Below, piece after piece: positions 45,777 to 55,926 of a stretch of 64,000 nucleotides of DNA. Each line of letters starts with the position of its first letter. Position 1 is the stretch's first letter. The stretch is from contig NZ_JAFIQU010000006.1 of NCBI RefSeq assembly GCF_017355985.1, forward strand, positions 310,001 to 374,000, written 5' to 3'. The notes below the pieces were generated by a model. That model did not search any database. It was not told where the DNA came from and saw only the letters and a list, made by a program, of their open reading frames with translations. This stretch comes from Arenibaculum pallidiluteum. GTDB taxonomy: Bacteria > Pseudomonadota > Alphaproteobacteria > Azospirillales > Azospirillaceae. Position numbers and translations under genes: made by a program.

Positions 45777-45791
45777 GCAAGGGGCGTGCCA
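45777..45791 (-). promoter_or_regulatory. Sigma-54 promoter of the psp operon
   Basis: The minus strand reads TGGCACGCCCCTTGC, an exact match to the -24/-12 consensus TGGCACG-N4-TTGC. Transcription would start about 12 bp on, near 45765, before the 45-residue peptide gene. The bases 45792-45872 up to pspF would hold PspF enhancer sites. Confidence 0.92.
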
Positions 45792-45872
45792 GCCCGCGAA
45801 TGGCGGAAACCTTGATCCCCGCCGCCGAGGATATTATCTGGATCGATATCTCTTGGCGGATTTTGCGATTTT

Positions 45873-46940
45873 ATGGCGGAACATGCGATCACGGAGCCTG
45901 CCGACCTGCCAACCCCGGTGGGCGTCGCCCCGGCCTTCACCGCGGTGCTTGAGCAGGTCTCGCGGCTGGCGCCGCTCGACCGCCCCGTGCTGGTGGTCGG
46001 CGAGCGCGGCACCGGCAAGGAGCTGATCGCGGCGCGCCTGCACTACCTGTCGCGGCGCTGGGACCGCGCCTTCGTGAAGGTGAACTGCGCGGCGCTCACC
46101 GACAGCCTTCTCGATTCCGAGCTGTTCGGGCACGAGGCGGGCGCCTTCACCGGCGCGCAGAGACGCCATGCCGGTCGGTTCGAGCTCGCGGACGGCGGCA
46201 CGCTGTTCCTGGACGAGATCGCCACCGCCTCGCCCCGGGTCCAGGAGAAGCTGCTGCGCGTGCTGGAATACGGGGAGTTCGAGCGGGTCGGAGGCAACCG
46301 GACCCTGAGCGTCGACGTGCGCGTGGTCGGCGCGACCAATGCCGACCTGCGCACCCTGGCAGCAACGGGCGCCTTCCGCGCCGACCTGCTGGACCGCCTG
46401 GCCTTCGACGTGGTCTCGTTGCCGCCCCTGCGCGCACGGCAGGAGGACATCCCCATCCTGGCCGAGCAGTTCGGCATCGGCATGGCGCGCGAGCTCGGCT
46501 GGTCCCTGTTTCCGGGATTCACACGCGGCGCGCTGGAGACCCTGACCGGCCATCGCTGGCCCGGCAACGTGCGCGAGCTCCGCAACGCCGTCGAACGCGC
46601 GGTCGCCAGGGCCGAGCGCCCCGACCGTCCCATCGCCGCGGTCGTGCTCGACCCCTTCCAGTCGCCCTGGTCGCCCTTGGAAGTCGGGCCCGCTCCACCG
46701 CCCACTGCGCCGCCTGTTGCACCATCAGCGGGGCAGCCCCCCGCGCCGGATGCCGAGGACGAAGCGCCCCGCGGCGGGTTCGAGGAGCGCGTGAACGCCT
46801 TCGAGCGGCGGCTGCTCGCCGAGGCGCTGGAGACGCACCGGTTCAATCAGAAACGCGCGGCCGAGGCGCTGCGCCTCGGCTATCACCGCTTCCGGCACCA
46901 TCTGCGCCGGCACGGGCTGCTGCCCGGCCGCGGAGCCTGA
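45873..46940 (+). CDS. pspF: PspF-type sigma-54 activator
   Basis: 355 residues, AAA+ enhancer-binding protein without a receiver domain. Walker A GERGTGKE, the sigma-54 contact loop GAFTGAQ, Walker B GGTLFLDEI, and a C-terminal Fis-type helix-turn-helix (RFNQKRAAEALRLGYHRFRH). A Pro-rich linker of about 40 residues joins them. It faces the psp operon across the sigma-54 promoter. Negative control by PspA is known in enterics and likely here. Confidence 0.93.
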   Translation: MAEHAITEPADLPTPVGVAPAFTAVLEQVSRLAPLDRPVLVVGERGTGKELIAARLHYLSRRWDRAFVKVNCAALTDSLLDSELFGHEAGAFTGAQRRHAGRFELADGGTLFLDEIATASPRVQEKLLRVLEYGEFERVGGNRTLSVDVRVVGATNADLRTLAATGAFRADLLDRLAFDVVSLPPLRARQEDIPILAEQFGIGMARELGWSLFPGFTRGALETLTGHRWPGNVRELRNAVERAVARAERPDRPIAAVVLDPFQSPWSPLEVGPAPPPTAPPVAPSAGQPPAPDAEDEAPRGGFEERVNAFERRLLAEALETHRFNQKRAAEALRLGYHRFRHHLRRHGLLPGRGA

Positions 46941-47057
46941 TCGAACTTCGAGCGGCGCCATCTTGGTGCCATTTTGGTGAGAAAGTCTTGAACCCTGTTC
47001 CCTCCGGGGGGCGTTGAAGCCATATCTCGACCGTCCCCGCCACCGCCCCGGCCCACC

Positions 47058-49073
47058 GTGACCAGCCGCAAGCCCAACCGACCCGCCCCGACCGCCCGGC
47101 CGGCCCCGAAGCGCAAGGCCGGCCATTCGCGCTGGGGCAGGCTGGCCGCGCGCGGCGCCGCCCTGACGGCGATCTGGGGGGCGGTCGCCGCGCTGTTCCT
47201 GCTGATCTTCTTCGCCTGGGACCTCCCCGACGTGCGCCAGGTCACCCAGGCCGAGCGGCGCCCGTCCATCGCCATGCTGGCGGCGGACGGCACGCAGTTC
47301 GCGCGCTATGGCGACATGCACGGCAAGCTCGTGCAGGTCGGCGAGCTGCCGCCCCACCTGATCGAGGCGGTGATCGCGACCGAGGACCGCCGCTTCTACT
47401 ATCACTTCGGCATCGACCCCATCGGACTCGCCCGCGCGGCCTGGACCAACTGGCGGGCGGGCCAAGTGCTCCAGGGCGGCTCGACGATCACCCAGCAGCT
47501 CGCCAAGAACCTGTTCCTGTCGCCCGACCGGACGCTGAAGCGCAAGGTGCAGGAGGCGATGCTGGCGGTGTGGCTGGAGGCCACCTACAGCAAGGACGAG
47601 ATCCTGGGGGCCTATTTGAACCGGGTCTATCTCGGCTCCGGCACCTACGGGGTCGAAGCGGCCGCCCAGACCTATTTCGGGAAGTCCGCGACCGAGGTGA
47701 ACCTGCAGGAAGCCGCGATCATCGCCGGGCTCCTGAAGGCGCCGTCCCGCTTCTCGCCCGCGGCGAACCCCCATCTCGCGCGCGAGCGCGCCGGGGTTGT
47801 CCTCGCGGCCATGCTGGACGCCGGCTACGTCTCCGAGGCCGAGGTCGAGGCCATCCGCAACGCGCCGCCGACCCCGCGGCGCAAGCCCGGCGGCGACGGC
47901 TGGCGCTATTTCGCCGACCACGTGGCCGAGCAGGTGCGCGGGATCCTTGGCCCCGAACATGGGGACGTGCAGGTGCAGACGACCCTGGACCCCGGCGTCC
48001 AGCGCGCGGCCGAGCGGCGCCTGACGGCCATGCTTTCGGGCCCCGCGGCCCAGGCCAAGGCCAGCCAGGCGGCCGTCGTCGTGCTGGGGCTGGACGGCGC
48101 CGTGCGCGCCATGGTGGGCGGCGGCGACTACGACGAGAGCCAGTTCAACCGTGCCACTGTCGCCCTGCGCCAGCCCGGCTCCTCCTTCAAGCCGTTCCTG
48201 TTCCTGGCGGCCGTCGAGGCCGGCATGACCGCGGACACCATGGTCGACGCCTCGCCCGTACGCATCGGCACCTGGCGCCCGGAGAACTTCGAGCCCGGCT
48301 ACAACGGCACCATGACGCTGCGCGACGCGCTGGCCCATTCCGTCAACACCGCCGCCGTGCGGCTGATCGACCAGGTGGGCGTGGACCGCATGCGCGATAC
48401 CGCCCGCCGCATGGGGATCGAGCATCCGCTCGGCCGCGACCTGAGCTTGGCGCTGGGCACCAGCGAGGTGAGCCTGCTGGAGCTCAGCGGCGCCTATGCG
48501 GCCTTCGCCAATGGCGGCCGCGCGGCCCCGCCCTTCGCCCTGACCGAGATCCGCGACGGCGCGGGCCGGGTGCTGTACCGACGGACGGCGGGGCCGGCGA
48601 CGGTCGCCGCCGATCCCGGGGCGGTCGGCGAGGTGACGCGGATGATGATGGCGGTGCTGGAGTACGGGACGGGAAAGGCCGCGCGCCTCGACCGCATGGC
48701 CGCCGGAAAGACCGGCACCAGCCAGGACCATCGCGACGCCTGGTTCGTCGGCTTCACCGGCGACATGGTCGCCGGTGTGTGGCTGGGCAACGACGACAAC
48801 GCGCCGATGCGGCGCGTCACGGGCGGCGGCCTGCCGGCGCGGCTGTGGCGCGAGGTGATGACCGACGCCCACCAGGGGCGCCCGCCCAGGCCGCTGCCTG
48901 GGCTCGACTCCGCCCCCATGGTCGTCCAGGTGCAGGAGCGCGTGGCCCCGGTGGTCGACGGTTTCCAGAGCTTCATCGAACGCCTGATCGGCGGCGGCAG
49001 CGCCCGCGCGCCGGCGGCGCGGCCCGCCCCGGCCCCGCGCGAGGACCCCAACCAGATCATGCCCTATCGCTGA
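47058..49073 (+). CDS. Penicillin-binding protein 1A (bifunctional transglycosylase/transpeptidase)
   Basis: 671 residues. A basic N-terminus and one membrane helix (about 31-54), then GT51 transglycosylase (catalytic Glu in IATEDRRFYYHFGID; GGSTITQQLAKNLF), then transpeptidase with SSFK (nucleophile Ser in QPGSSFKPFLF), SVN and KTGTS. The N-terminal signature is PBP1a-family. Shorter than enteric PBP1A (850), lacking the OB insert. GTG start at 47058. It polymerises and cross-links peptidoglycan. Confidence 0.92.
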   Translation: MTSRKPNRPAPTARPAPKRKAGHSRWGRLAARGAALTAIWGAVAALFLLIFFAWDLPDVRQVTQAERRPSIAMLAADGTQFARYGDMHGKLVQVGELPPHLIEAVIATEDRRFYYHFGIDPIGLARAAWTNWRAGQVLQGGSTITQQLAKNLFLSPDRTLKRKVQEAMLAVWLEATYSKDEILGAYLNRVYLGSGTYGVEAAAQTYFGKSATEVNLQEAAIIAGLLKAPSRFSPAANPHLARERAGVVLAAMLDAGYVSEAEVEAIRNAPPTPRRKPGGDGWRYFADHVAEQVRGILGPEHGDVQVQTTLDPGVQRAAERRLTAMLSGPAAQAKASQAAVVVLGLDGAVRAMVGGGDYDESQFNRATVALRQPGSSFKPFLFLAAVEAGMTADTMVDASPVRIGTWRPENFEPGYNGTMTLRDALAHSVNTAAVRLIDQVGVDRMRDTARRMGIEHPLGRDLSLALGTSEVSLLELSGAYAAFANGGRAAPPFALTEIRDGAGRVLYRRTAGPATVAADPGAVGEVTRMMMAVLEYGTGKAARLDRMAAGKTGTSQDHRDAWFVGFTGDMVAGVWLGNDDNAPMRRVTGGGLPARLWREVMTDAHQGRPPRPLPGLDSAPMVVQVQERVAPVVDGFQSFIERLIGGGSARAPAARPAPAPREDPNQIMPYR

Positions 49074-49074
49074 G

Positions 49075-49764
49075 ATGGCAGCCCATCCCGTGCGGAAGCC
49101 GCCCAAGGAGCGGCCCGAGGAGCGAGTGGACGAGCATGACGGGGTGGATGTCCCGCCCCGCGCGTCCGAGCTTCTGGACCATCTGCTGGACAGGCACTCC
49201 CATCACGAGGTCACGCTGGGCCGGCTGGTCGAGGTGCTGGGCGACCGCGCCTTCGGCGCCCTGCTGCTGGTCTTTGCCCTGCCGAACCTGATCCCGGTGC
49301 CGCTGCCCGGCCTGTCGACCGTGCTCGGCATCCCCATGATCCTGTTCTCGGTCCAGCTCATGCTCGGGCGGTCCAAGCCCTGGCTGCCGAAGCGGCTGGC
49401 GGCGGTCACCCTGCCGCGCTCGACCGTCGAGACGCTTTCGCGCCGCACGCGCCACCGCCTGGAGCAGCTCGAGCGCATGCTGCGCCCGCGCCTCTGCTTC
49501 CTGGCCGAGGGACCGGCCGAGCGCATGATCGGCCTCTACATCCTGCTGATCTCGCTCGTCCTCTGCCTGCCGATCCCGCTGGGCAACTGGCTGCCGGCCT
49601 TCGCCGTCTGCCTGATGTCCTTGGGCATCATCGAGAAGGACGGGGTCCTTGTGGGCATCGGCGGCGCGGTGGGCATCGCGAGCCTGGCGGTCGTCGCCAG
49701 CGTCGTCGGCGTCGCCTGGGCGGCGGCCCTGGCCGTGCTGCGCGAGTTCGGCCTGGCCATCTAG
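49075..49764 (+). CDS. exoD: ExoD family membrane protein
   Basis: 229 residues. Membrane segments FGALLLVFALPNLIPVPLPG, then a LPRSTVETLSRR-type loop, then LYILLISLVLCLPIPLGNWL, as in ExoD of rhizobia, where it affects exopolysaccharide production and alkaline tolerance. It starts 1 bp after the PBP1A stop, so it is co-transcribed. Confidence 0.87.
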   Translation: MAAHPVRKPPKERPEERVDEHDGVDVPPRASELLDHLLDRHSHHEVTLGRLVEVLGDRAFGALLLVFALPNLIPVPLPGLSTVLGIPMILFSVQLMLGRSKPWLPKRLAAVTLPRSTVETLSRRTRHRLEQLERMLRPRLCFLAEGPAERMIGLYILLISLVLCLPIPLGNWLPAFAVCLMSLGIIEKDGVLVGIGGAVGIASLAVVASVVGVAWAAALAVLREFGLAI

Positions 49765-49945
49765 CTGCGGCCCACCCGAGCGCGGCTTCAAAGGTCTCCA
49801 ACCCCGTTCCCGGAGGCAGCCGCGCTCGCCACCGCCCCGGCGGCGTTCCGCGCCGTTGACGGCCGGAGCATCACGCAATATGAAAAGTTACATGACCTCG
49901 CGGCGGCGGCGGTGCCCCGCGGCTTCCAGCTCTTGGAGATCCCCG

Positions 49946-50647
49946 ATGATGCCTCGACCGGGCCCGAAGTACCTCCTGGATGCCTTCGCCGATCCCGAGG
50001 CCCTGGCGCGCTATGCGGAAAGGACCCGCCGCTTCGTCCCCGGCTACGACGATCTCCACCGCATGACGGGGATCCTCCTGGCCGAGCGGGCGCCGCGGGA
50101 CGCGGAGGTGCTCGTCCTTGGCGCGGGCGGCGGGCTCGAGCTGAAGGCGCTGGCCGAGGCCCATCCCGGGTGGACCTTCGTCGGCGTCGACCCCTCGGCC
50201 GAGATGCTGGGGCTTGCCGAGCGGACCCTGGGGCCGCTCGGCGCGCGGGTGCGGCTCGTGCAGGGCTACATCGACGATGCGCCGGAAGGGCCGTTCTCAG
50301 CCGCGACATGCCTTCTGACGCTGCATTTCCTCGATGCCGCGGAAAGGCGGCGCACGGCAGGCGAGATCCGACGGCGGCTGAGGCCCGGGGCGCCGTTCGT
50401 GGCGGCGCATTCCAGCTTCCCGCAGGGCGAGGCCGAGCGCCCGCGATGGCTCTCGCGCTATGCCGGCTTCGCCATCGCGTCGGGGGCGGATCCCGATCAC
50501 GCCGCCAGGGCCCACGAGGCGGTCGGGGCCACGCTGACCCTGCTCGACCCGGAGCAGGACGCGGCCGTTCTCCGCGACGCCGGCTTCGCCGATGTCAGCC
50601 TCTTCTACGCGGCCTTCACCTGGCGCGGCTGGGTGGCCCAGGCCTGA
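49946..50647 (+). CDS. Class I SAM-dependent methyltransferase
   Basis: 233 residues. The SAM motif I is VLVLGAGGGLELKALAEAHP, with acidic GVDPSAEML and the post-I loop; a motif with CLLTLHFLDAAERR follows. Related to small-molecule methyltransferases. GGAGATCCCCG precedes two adjacent ATGs. The substrate is unknown. Confidence 0.85.
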   Translation: MMPRPGPKYLLDAFADPEALARYAERTRRFVPGYDDLHRMTGILLAERAPRDAEVLVLGAGGGLELKALAEAHPGWTFVGVDPSAEMLGLAERTLGPLGARVRLVQGYIDDAPEGPFSAATCLLTLHFLDAAERRRTAGEIRRRLRPGAPFVAAHSSFPQGEAERPRWLSRYAGFAIASGADPDHAARAHEAVGATLTLLDPEQDAAVLRDAGFADVSLFYAAFTWRGWVAQA

Positions 50648-50692
50648 GCCCGCCCGGGGCCTGACCCCGGGCCGCCGGGGCATGTCCCCGGG

Positions 50693-51664
50693 CTAACGCG
50701 CCCGGCGGGACAGCAGGTGCACGGCCTCGCCCACGATGCCGCGCCGGAAGAGCAGCACGCAGACGATGAAGATCGCGCCGATCAGCACGTTCACGGGGAT
50801 CCCGACCGCCGACAGGTAGTTCTGCAGCGTGACCACGAGCGCCGCGCCGACCACCGGGCCGGCCATGGTGCCGATGCCGCCCAGGAGCGTCATCAGGATC
50901 ACCTCGCCCGACATCTGCCACTGCACGTCGGTCAGGGTCGCGAGCTGGAAGACCAGCGCCTTGGTCCCTCCCGCCAGCCCCGCCAGCGCCGCCGACATCA
51001 CGAAGGCGCCGAGCTTGTAGCGGTCGACCCGGTAGCCCAGCGAGATCGCCCGCGGCTCGTTCTCGCGGATCGCCTTCAGGATGTTGCCGAAGGGCGAGTT
51101 CACGATGCGCCAGATGGCGAGGACACCCGCCACGAAGATCACGAGCACCGTGAAGTACATGGCCAGCGGATCGTCCAGGCTCACGATGCCGAAGAGCCGG
51201 CCGCGCGGCACGCCCTGGATTCCATCCTCGCCATGGGTGAAGGGCGCCTGCAGGCAGACGAAGAAGAACATCTGCGAGAGCGCCAGCGTGATCATCGAGA
51301 AGTAGATGCCCTGGCGCCGGATCGCGAGGAAGCCGACGACCAGCCCCAGCCCCGCGGCCCCCGCGACCCCGATCAGCAGCCCGATCTCCGGCGTCAGGCC
51401 CCAGACCTTCACCGAATGGGCCGTGAAGTAGGCGGCCCCGCCGAAGAAGGCGGCATGCCCGAAGGAAAGCAGGCCGACATAGCCGACCAGCAGGTTGAAG
51501 GCGCAGGCGAACAGCGCGAAGCACAGGATCTTCATCAGGAAGACCGGGTAGATCGCGAAGGGCGCCACCACCAGCAGCGCCAGCGCGACCAGCGCCATCC
51601 AGAAGCCCAGCCGGGCGAGCCCCGGGGGGCGGCTCTCGGCCGCGGTGTCGGTCACGCCCGCCAT
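50693..51664 (-). CDS. livM: Branched-chain amino acid type ABC transporter permease LivM
   Basis: 323 residues with about nine membrane helices. LivM blocks: NLLVGYVGLLSFGHAAFFGG, GIYFSMITLALSQM and GGIGTMAGPVVGAALV. It partners LivH; last gene of the leftward importer operon, 1 bp after livH. Confidence 0.93.
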   Translation of the reverse strand: MAGVTDTAAESRPPGLARLGFWMALVALALLVVAPFAIYPVFLMKILCFALFACAFNLLVGYVGLLSFGHAAFFGGAAYFTAHSVKVWGLTPEIGLLIGVAGAAGLGLVVGFLAIRRQGIYFSMITLALSQMFFFVCLQAPFTHGEDGIQGVPRGRLFGIVSLDDPLAMYFTVLVIFVAGVLAIWRIVNSPFGNILKAIRENEPRAISLGYRVDRYKLGAFVMSAALAGLAGGTKALVFQLATLTDVQWQMSGEVILMTLLGGIGTMAGPVVGAALVVTLQNYLSAVGIPVNVLIGAIFIVCVLLFRRGIVGEAVHLLSRRAR

Positions 51665-51665
51665 G

Positions 51666-52553
51666 TCAAGCTCCCCGCCCGAACAGGCCCGCGGGCCTTA
51701 CCAGAAGCACCAGGGCCATGATGACGAAGATCACGATGTTCGACGCCTCCGGATAGAAGACCTTCGTCAGCCCCTCGAAGATGCCGAGCGTGTATCCCGT
51801 GACGATCGCCCCCATGATCGATCCCATGCCGCCCACCACCACCACGGCGAAGACGACGATGATCAGGTTGGAGCCCATCAGCGGGCTGACCTGCTGGATG
51901 GGCGCGGCGAGCACGCCCGCCAGCGCCGCCAGCGCCGCGCCCAGCCCGTAGGTCAGGGTCAGCAGCATGGGCACGTTGACGCCGAAGGATTCCACCAGTG
52001 CCGCGTTCTCGGTCGCCGCGCGCAGATAGGTGCCGAGCCGGGTCTTCTCGATCAGCAGCCAGGTCGCGATGCACACAACGAGCGAGGCCGCGACCACCCA
52101 GCCCCGATAGATCGGCAGCACCATGAAGCCCAGGTTGGTCGCGCCGACCAGCTCGGGCGGGGCGGCGTAGGGCTTGCCCGAGGTGCCGTACCATTCCCGG
52201 AACAGCCCTTCGAGCACCAGCGCGATCCCGAAGGTCAGCAGCAGGCCGTAGAGAGGGTCCAGTCCGTAGAGCCGCCGCAGCATGGTGCGCTCGATCACCA
52301 CGGCCACCACGCCAACGATCAGGGGCGCGACCAGCAGCGCGGCCCAGTAGCCGATCCCGGTGCGCTCGAGCAGCAGGAAGGCGGCGAAGGCGCCCAGCAT
52401 GTACTGCGCGCCATGGGCGAAGTTGATGACCCGGAGCAGGCCGAAGATGACGGCCAGCCCGAGGCTGAGCATCGCGTAAAAGGAGCCGTTGATCAGCCCC
52501 AGCAGGAGCTGTCCGAGAAGCGCCGGGAGAGCCACCCCGAAGATCATCGTCAT
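51666..52553 (-). CDS. livH: Branched-chain amino acid type ABC transporter permease LivH
   Basis: 295 residues with about eight helices. The N-terminus LINGSFYAMLSLGLAVIFGL then LRVINFAHGAQYMLGAFAAF is LivH-specific; VVVVGGMGSIMGAIVTGYTL is the cytoplasmic EAA-like region. Co-encoded with livM and livF (9-bp gap). Confidence 0.94.
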   Translation of the reverse strand: MTMIFGVALPALLGQLLLGLINGSFYAMLSLGLAVIFGLLRVINFAHGAQYMLGAFAAFLLLERTGIGYWAALLVAPLIVGVVAVVIERTMLRRLYGLDPLYGLLLTFGIALVLEGLFREWYGTSGKPYAAPPELVGATNLGFMVLPIYRGWVVAASLVVCIATWLLIEKTRLGTYLRAATENAALVESFGVNVPMLLTLTYGLGAALAALAGVLAAPIQQVSPLMGSNLIIVVFAVVVVGGMGSIMGAIVTGYTLGIFEGLTKVFYPEASNIVIFVIMALVLLVRPAGLFGRGA

Positions 52554-52562
52554 GTCAGGTCC

Positions 52563-53265
<703 letters not shown>

Positions 53266-53273
<8 letters not shown>

Positions 53274-54024
53274 GCTCGGTTCCCATATAGGCTTCGCGCA
53301 CGCGGGGATCCCCGCTGACCTCGGCATAGCTGCCCTCGGCGAGGACCTCCCCGCGCTGGAGCACCGTGACCCGGTCGCAGAGGTCGGCGACGACGCTCAG
53401 ATTGTGCTCGACCATCACCACGGTGCGGTTGCGCGCGATGCGCCGGATCAGCGCCGCGATGCGGTCGATGTCCTCGTGCCCCATGCCGGCCATGGGCTCG
53501 TCCAGCAGCAGCAGGGCGGGATCCAGGGCCAGGGTGGTCGCGATCTCCAGCGCGCGCTTGCGCCCGTAGGAGATCTCGGCCGCCGGCACGTGCAGGAAGG
53601 ACTTCAGGTTGACGGCCTCCAGCAGCTCCTCGGCACGGTCGTCCAGCGTGTCGAGGACGCGGGCCGAGCGCCAGAACTGCGTCGCCAGCCCCATGGGCCG
53701 CTGCAGCGCGACCCGGACGTTGTCGAGCACCGTCAGGTGCGGGAATACCGCCGAGATCTGGAAGGACCGCACCAGGCCGAGCCGCGCCACCTCGGCCGGG
53801 CGGGTGCGCGTGATGTCTTGGCCGCGGTAGTGGATCCGCCCGGAGCTCGGTTCAAGGAACTTGGTCAGCAGGTTGAAGACCGTCGTCTTGCCCGCGCCGT
53901 TCGGCCCGATCAGCGCATGGATCGAGCCCTCGGCGATGGACAGGTTCACGTTCTTCACGGCGACGAAGCCCCGGAACTCCTTGGTGAGCCCCGTAGCGGT
54001 CAGGATCGGGTTCGCTGTCGTCAT
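53266..54024 (-). CDS. livG: Branched-chain amino acid type ABC transporter ATPase LivG
   Basis: 252 residues. Walker A GPNGAGKTT, signature ISYGRKRALEIATTLAL, Walker B LLLLDEPMAGMG, and the C-terminal LAEGSYAEVSGDPRVREAYM of LivG. ATG 54022-54024 gives the family N-terminus MTTANPIL; a GTG at 54039 is possible, but its Shine-Dalgarno-like GGGGAC lies in the hairpin at 54047-54075. Confidence 0.93.
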
Positions 54025-54046
54025 GCTCGCTGCGCTCACAAGCCGT

Positions 54047-54075
54047 CCCCGCCCGCGGCACGGCCGCGGGCGGGG
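54047..54075 (-). terminator. Intra-operon hairpin between the binding-protein gene and livG
   Basis: CCCCGCCCGCGG (54047-54058) pairs perfectly with CCGCGGGCGGGG (54064-54075), loop of 5. It lies 35 bp after the binding-protein stop and 23 bp before livG, with no T-run. Like the ugpB-ugpA hairpin it probably raises binding-protein mRNA relative to the transporter genes. Confidence 0.65.
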
Positions 54076-54109
54076 CTCCCTGCTGGTCGGCGGTCGGTAC
54101 GGGCCTGCC

Positions 54110-55318
54110 TCACTGGACGAGCGGGCAGCCGCTCTCGGCCGGCTTGGCGAAGGCCTCGTCGCCGGGCACCTTGGCGAGCTGCTTGTAGAGATCCCATGGG
54201 CCCTTGCTCTCGGACGGCTTCTTCACCTCGAACAGATACATGTCGTAGGCCATGCGGCCGTTCGGCAGCACCTTGCCGTTCTTCGCGAAGACGTCCTGCA
54301 CGGGCATCTCGTGCAGCGCCTTGGCAACGGCCTCGGTCTGGTCGGTTCCGGCCTTCTGGATGGCCTTCAGGTACTGGCTGACCGCGGAGTAGGTGCCGAC
54401 ATGGATCATGTTCGGCTTGCGGCCGTTGTTGCGCTTCTCGAACCTGGCGGCGAAGGCACGGTTCTCGTCGCTCTGGTCCCAGTACCAGCCCTCGGTCAGC
54501 ACGAGCCCCTGGGCGGACTGGAGGCCGAGCCCGTTGACCTCGGACAGGGTGAAGAGCAGCGCCGCCAGGCGCTGGCCGCCCTGGACGATGCCGAACTCCG
54601 CGGCCTGCTTGATGGCGTTTGAGGTGTCGAGCCCGGCATTGGCCATGCCGATCACCTTCGCGCCCGAGGACTGCGCCTGCAGGAGGAAGGAGGAATAGTC
54701 CGTCGCCGACAGCGGGTGGCGCACCGAGCCCAGGACGCGGCCGCCTTTGGACTTCACGTAGTTGCCGGTCTCGCTCTCCAGCGAGTAGCCGAAGGCGTAG
54801 TCCGCGGTCAGGAAGAACCAGCTGTCGCCACCCTGGGCGACCATGGCGCCACCGGTGCCGACCGCCAGCGAGCGGGTGTCGTAGGCCCAGTGGAAGCCGT
54901 AGGGGGAGCACTGCTTCCCGGTCAGATCGGTCGTCGCCGCCCCGGTGACGATGTTGATCCTCTTCTTCTCCTTGGACACGCCCTGGACCGCCAGCGCGAC
55001 CGAGGAGGTCGTCAACTCCATGATGGCGTCCACCTGCTCGGTGTCGTACCACTGGCGCGCGATGTTCGAGGCGATGTCGGGCTTGTTCTGGTGGTCCGCC
55101 GTGACGACCTGGACCGGCTTGCCGAGAACCGTGCCTCCGAAATCCTCGACCGCCATGCGCGCGGCATCGTAGGACCACTTGCCGCCGAAATCGGCGTAGA
55201 CGCCGGACTGGTCGTTCAGGATTCCGATCTTGACGACATTGTCCGAGACCTGGGCGGCGGCCGGCGCCGCCAGGGCGGCCGTGCCGAGTGCGGCCAGGGC
55301 CAGAGTGCCGATTCGCAT
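54110..55318 (-). CDS. Branched-chain amino acid type ABC transporter substrate-binding protein
   Basis: 402 residues with a signal peptide (MRIGTLALAALGTAALAAPA, cleavage near AAAQ). A type I periplasmic fold: VKIGILNDQSGVYADFGGKW, then ADHQNKPDIASNIARQWYD, TDYSSFLLQAQSSGAKVIGM and EGWYWDQSDENRAF. It is first gene of the Liv-type operon. The ligand may be a branched-chain amino acid, an amide or an aromatic compound. Confidence 0.9.
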   Translation of the reverse strand: MRIGTLALAALGTAALAAPAAAQVSDNVVKIGILNDQSGVYADFGGKWSYDAARMAVEDFGGTVLGKPVQVVTADHQNKPDIASNIARQWYDTEQVDAIMELTTSSVALAVQGVSKEKKRINIVTGAATTDLTGKQCSPYGFHWAYDTRSLAVGTGGAMVAQGGDSWFFLTADYAFGYSLESETGNYVKSKGGRVLGSVRHPLSATDYSSFLLQAQSSGAKVIGMANAGLDTSNAIKQAAEFGIVQGGQRLAALLFTLSEVNGLGLQSAQGLVLTEGWYWDQSDENRAFAARFEKRNNGRKPNMIHVGTYSAVSQYLKAIQKAGTDQTEAVAKALHEMPVQDVFAKNGKVLPNGRMAYDMYLFEVKKPSESKGPWDLYKQLAKVPGDEAFAKPAESGCPLVQ

Positions 55319-55926
55319 GCATCCCCCTCCGGATTATGGTTCTTGTCCCGAGGCCTTTTTGACCCCGGGGGCGTTGCGGCCCAGCGCATGCATCCTGCCG
55401 CCCGCATGGGGCGGCCGGCGCAGCGCTCCGGCCCCTTCGCCGCCGCGGCGGGAGCCGCGGGCCGATTGGCGCGCACAGCATGCCGCAAGCGCGAGACAAG
55501 TCAATCGCGTGATCGGCTGATTATCGGTATATGCAACCCGTCAGCCGTCTGACACTTCGGCGCGGGCTTTCCGGAGGCACGCTGCGGCATCGGGAGGTAG
55601 CTCGGACGACGGGCCGGCAGCCCGGCGGAGGCATCTACCGGCGCGAAAACCGCCGCCGGGGGCCGATTCGCACGCGCGGGTCCATTCATCGTCCAGGTAT
55701 CGGCATCCCGCGGCACCGGGCCGGGATGGAACAGCCAAGTGACCTTCTCGTCGCGGCCCGCCTACGTCTCGTAGATCAGGTCGAGCAGGACGGCGATCTC
55801 GGGGGAGCTGCCGTTCATCCGGCAGCTCGTGAACCCGGGCTGACGATCGCCGCGGCGCCGGGCTGGACAGGCCCGCCCCGTCAGGGCCAGATGCCCGATG
55901 TCCCGAAGGGGCCAGATGGAGGAAAG
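55319..55926. other. 608-bp spacer between divergent ABC and dehydrogenase genes
   Basis: No convincing gene was found, although several frames are open on both strands. On the minus strand TTGACT (55504-55499) and, 17 bp on, ATGCTG (55481-55476) could be a weak promoter for the importer operon, giving a leader of about 150 bases. GC-rich inverted repeats lie at 55440-55465. The rightward dehydrogenase is preceded by GGAGGAAAG at 55918-55926 but no obvious promoter. Confidence 0.35.

Noticed and set aside
55501-55716. 71-codon minus-strand frame in the 608-bp spacer
   Set aside because: Its composition is unlike neighbouring genes, it has no good ribosome site and no recognisable features.
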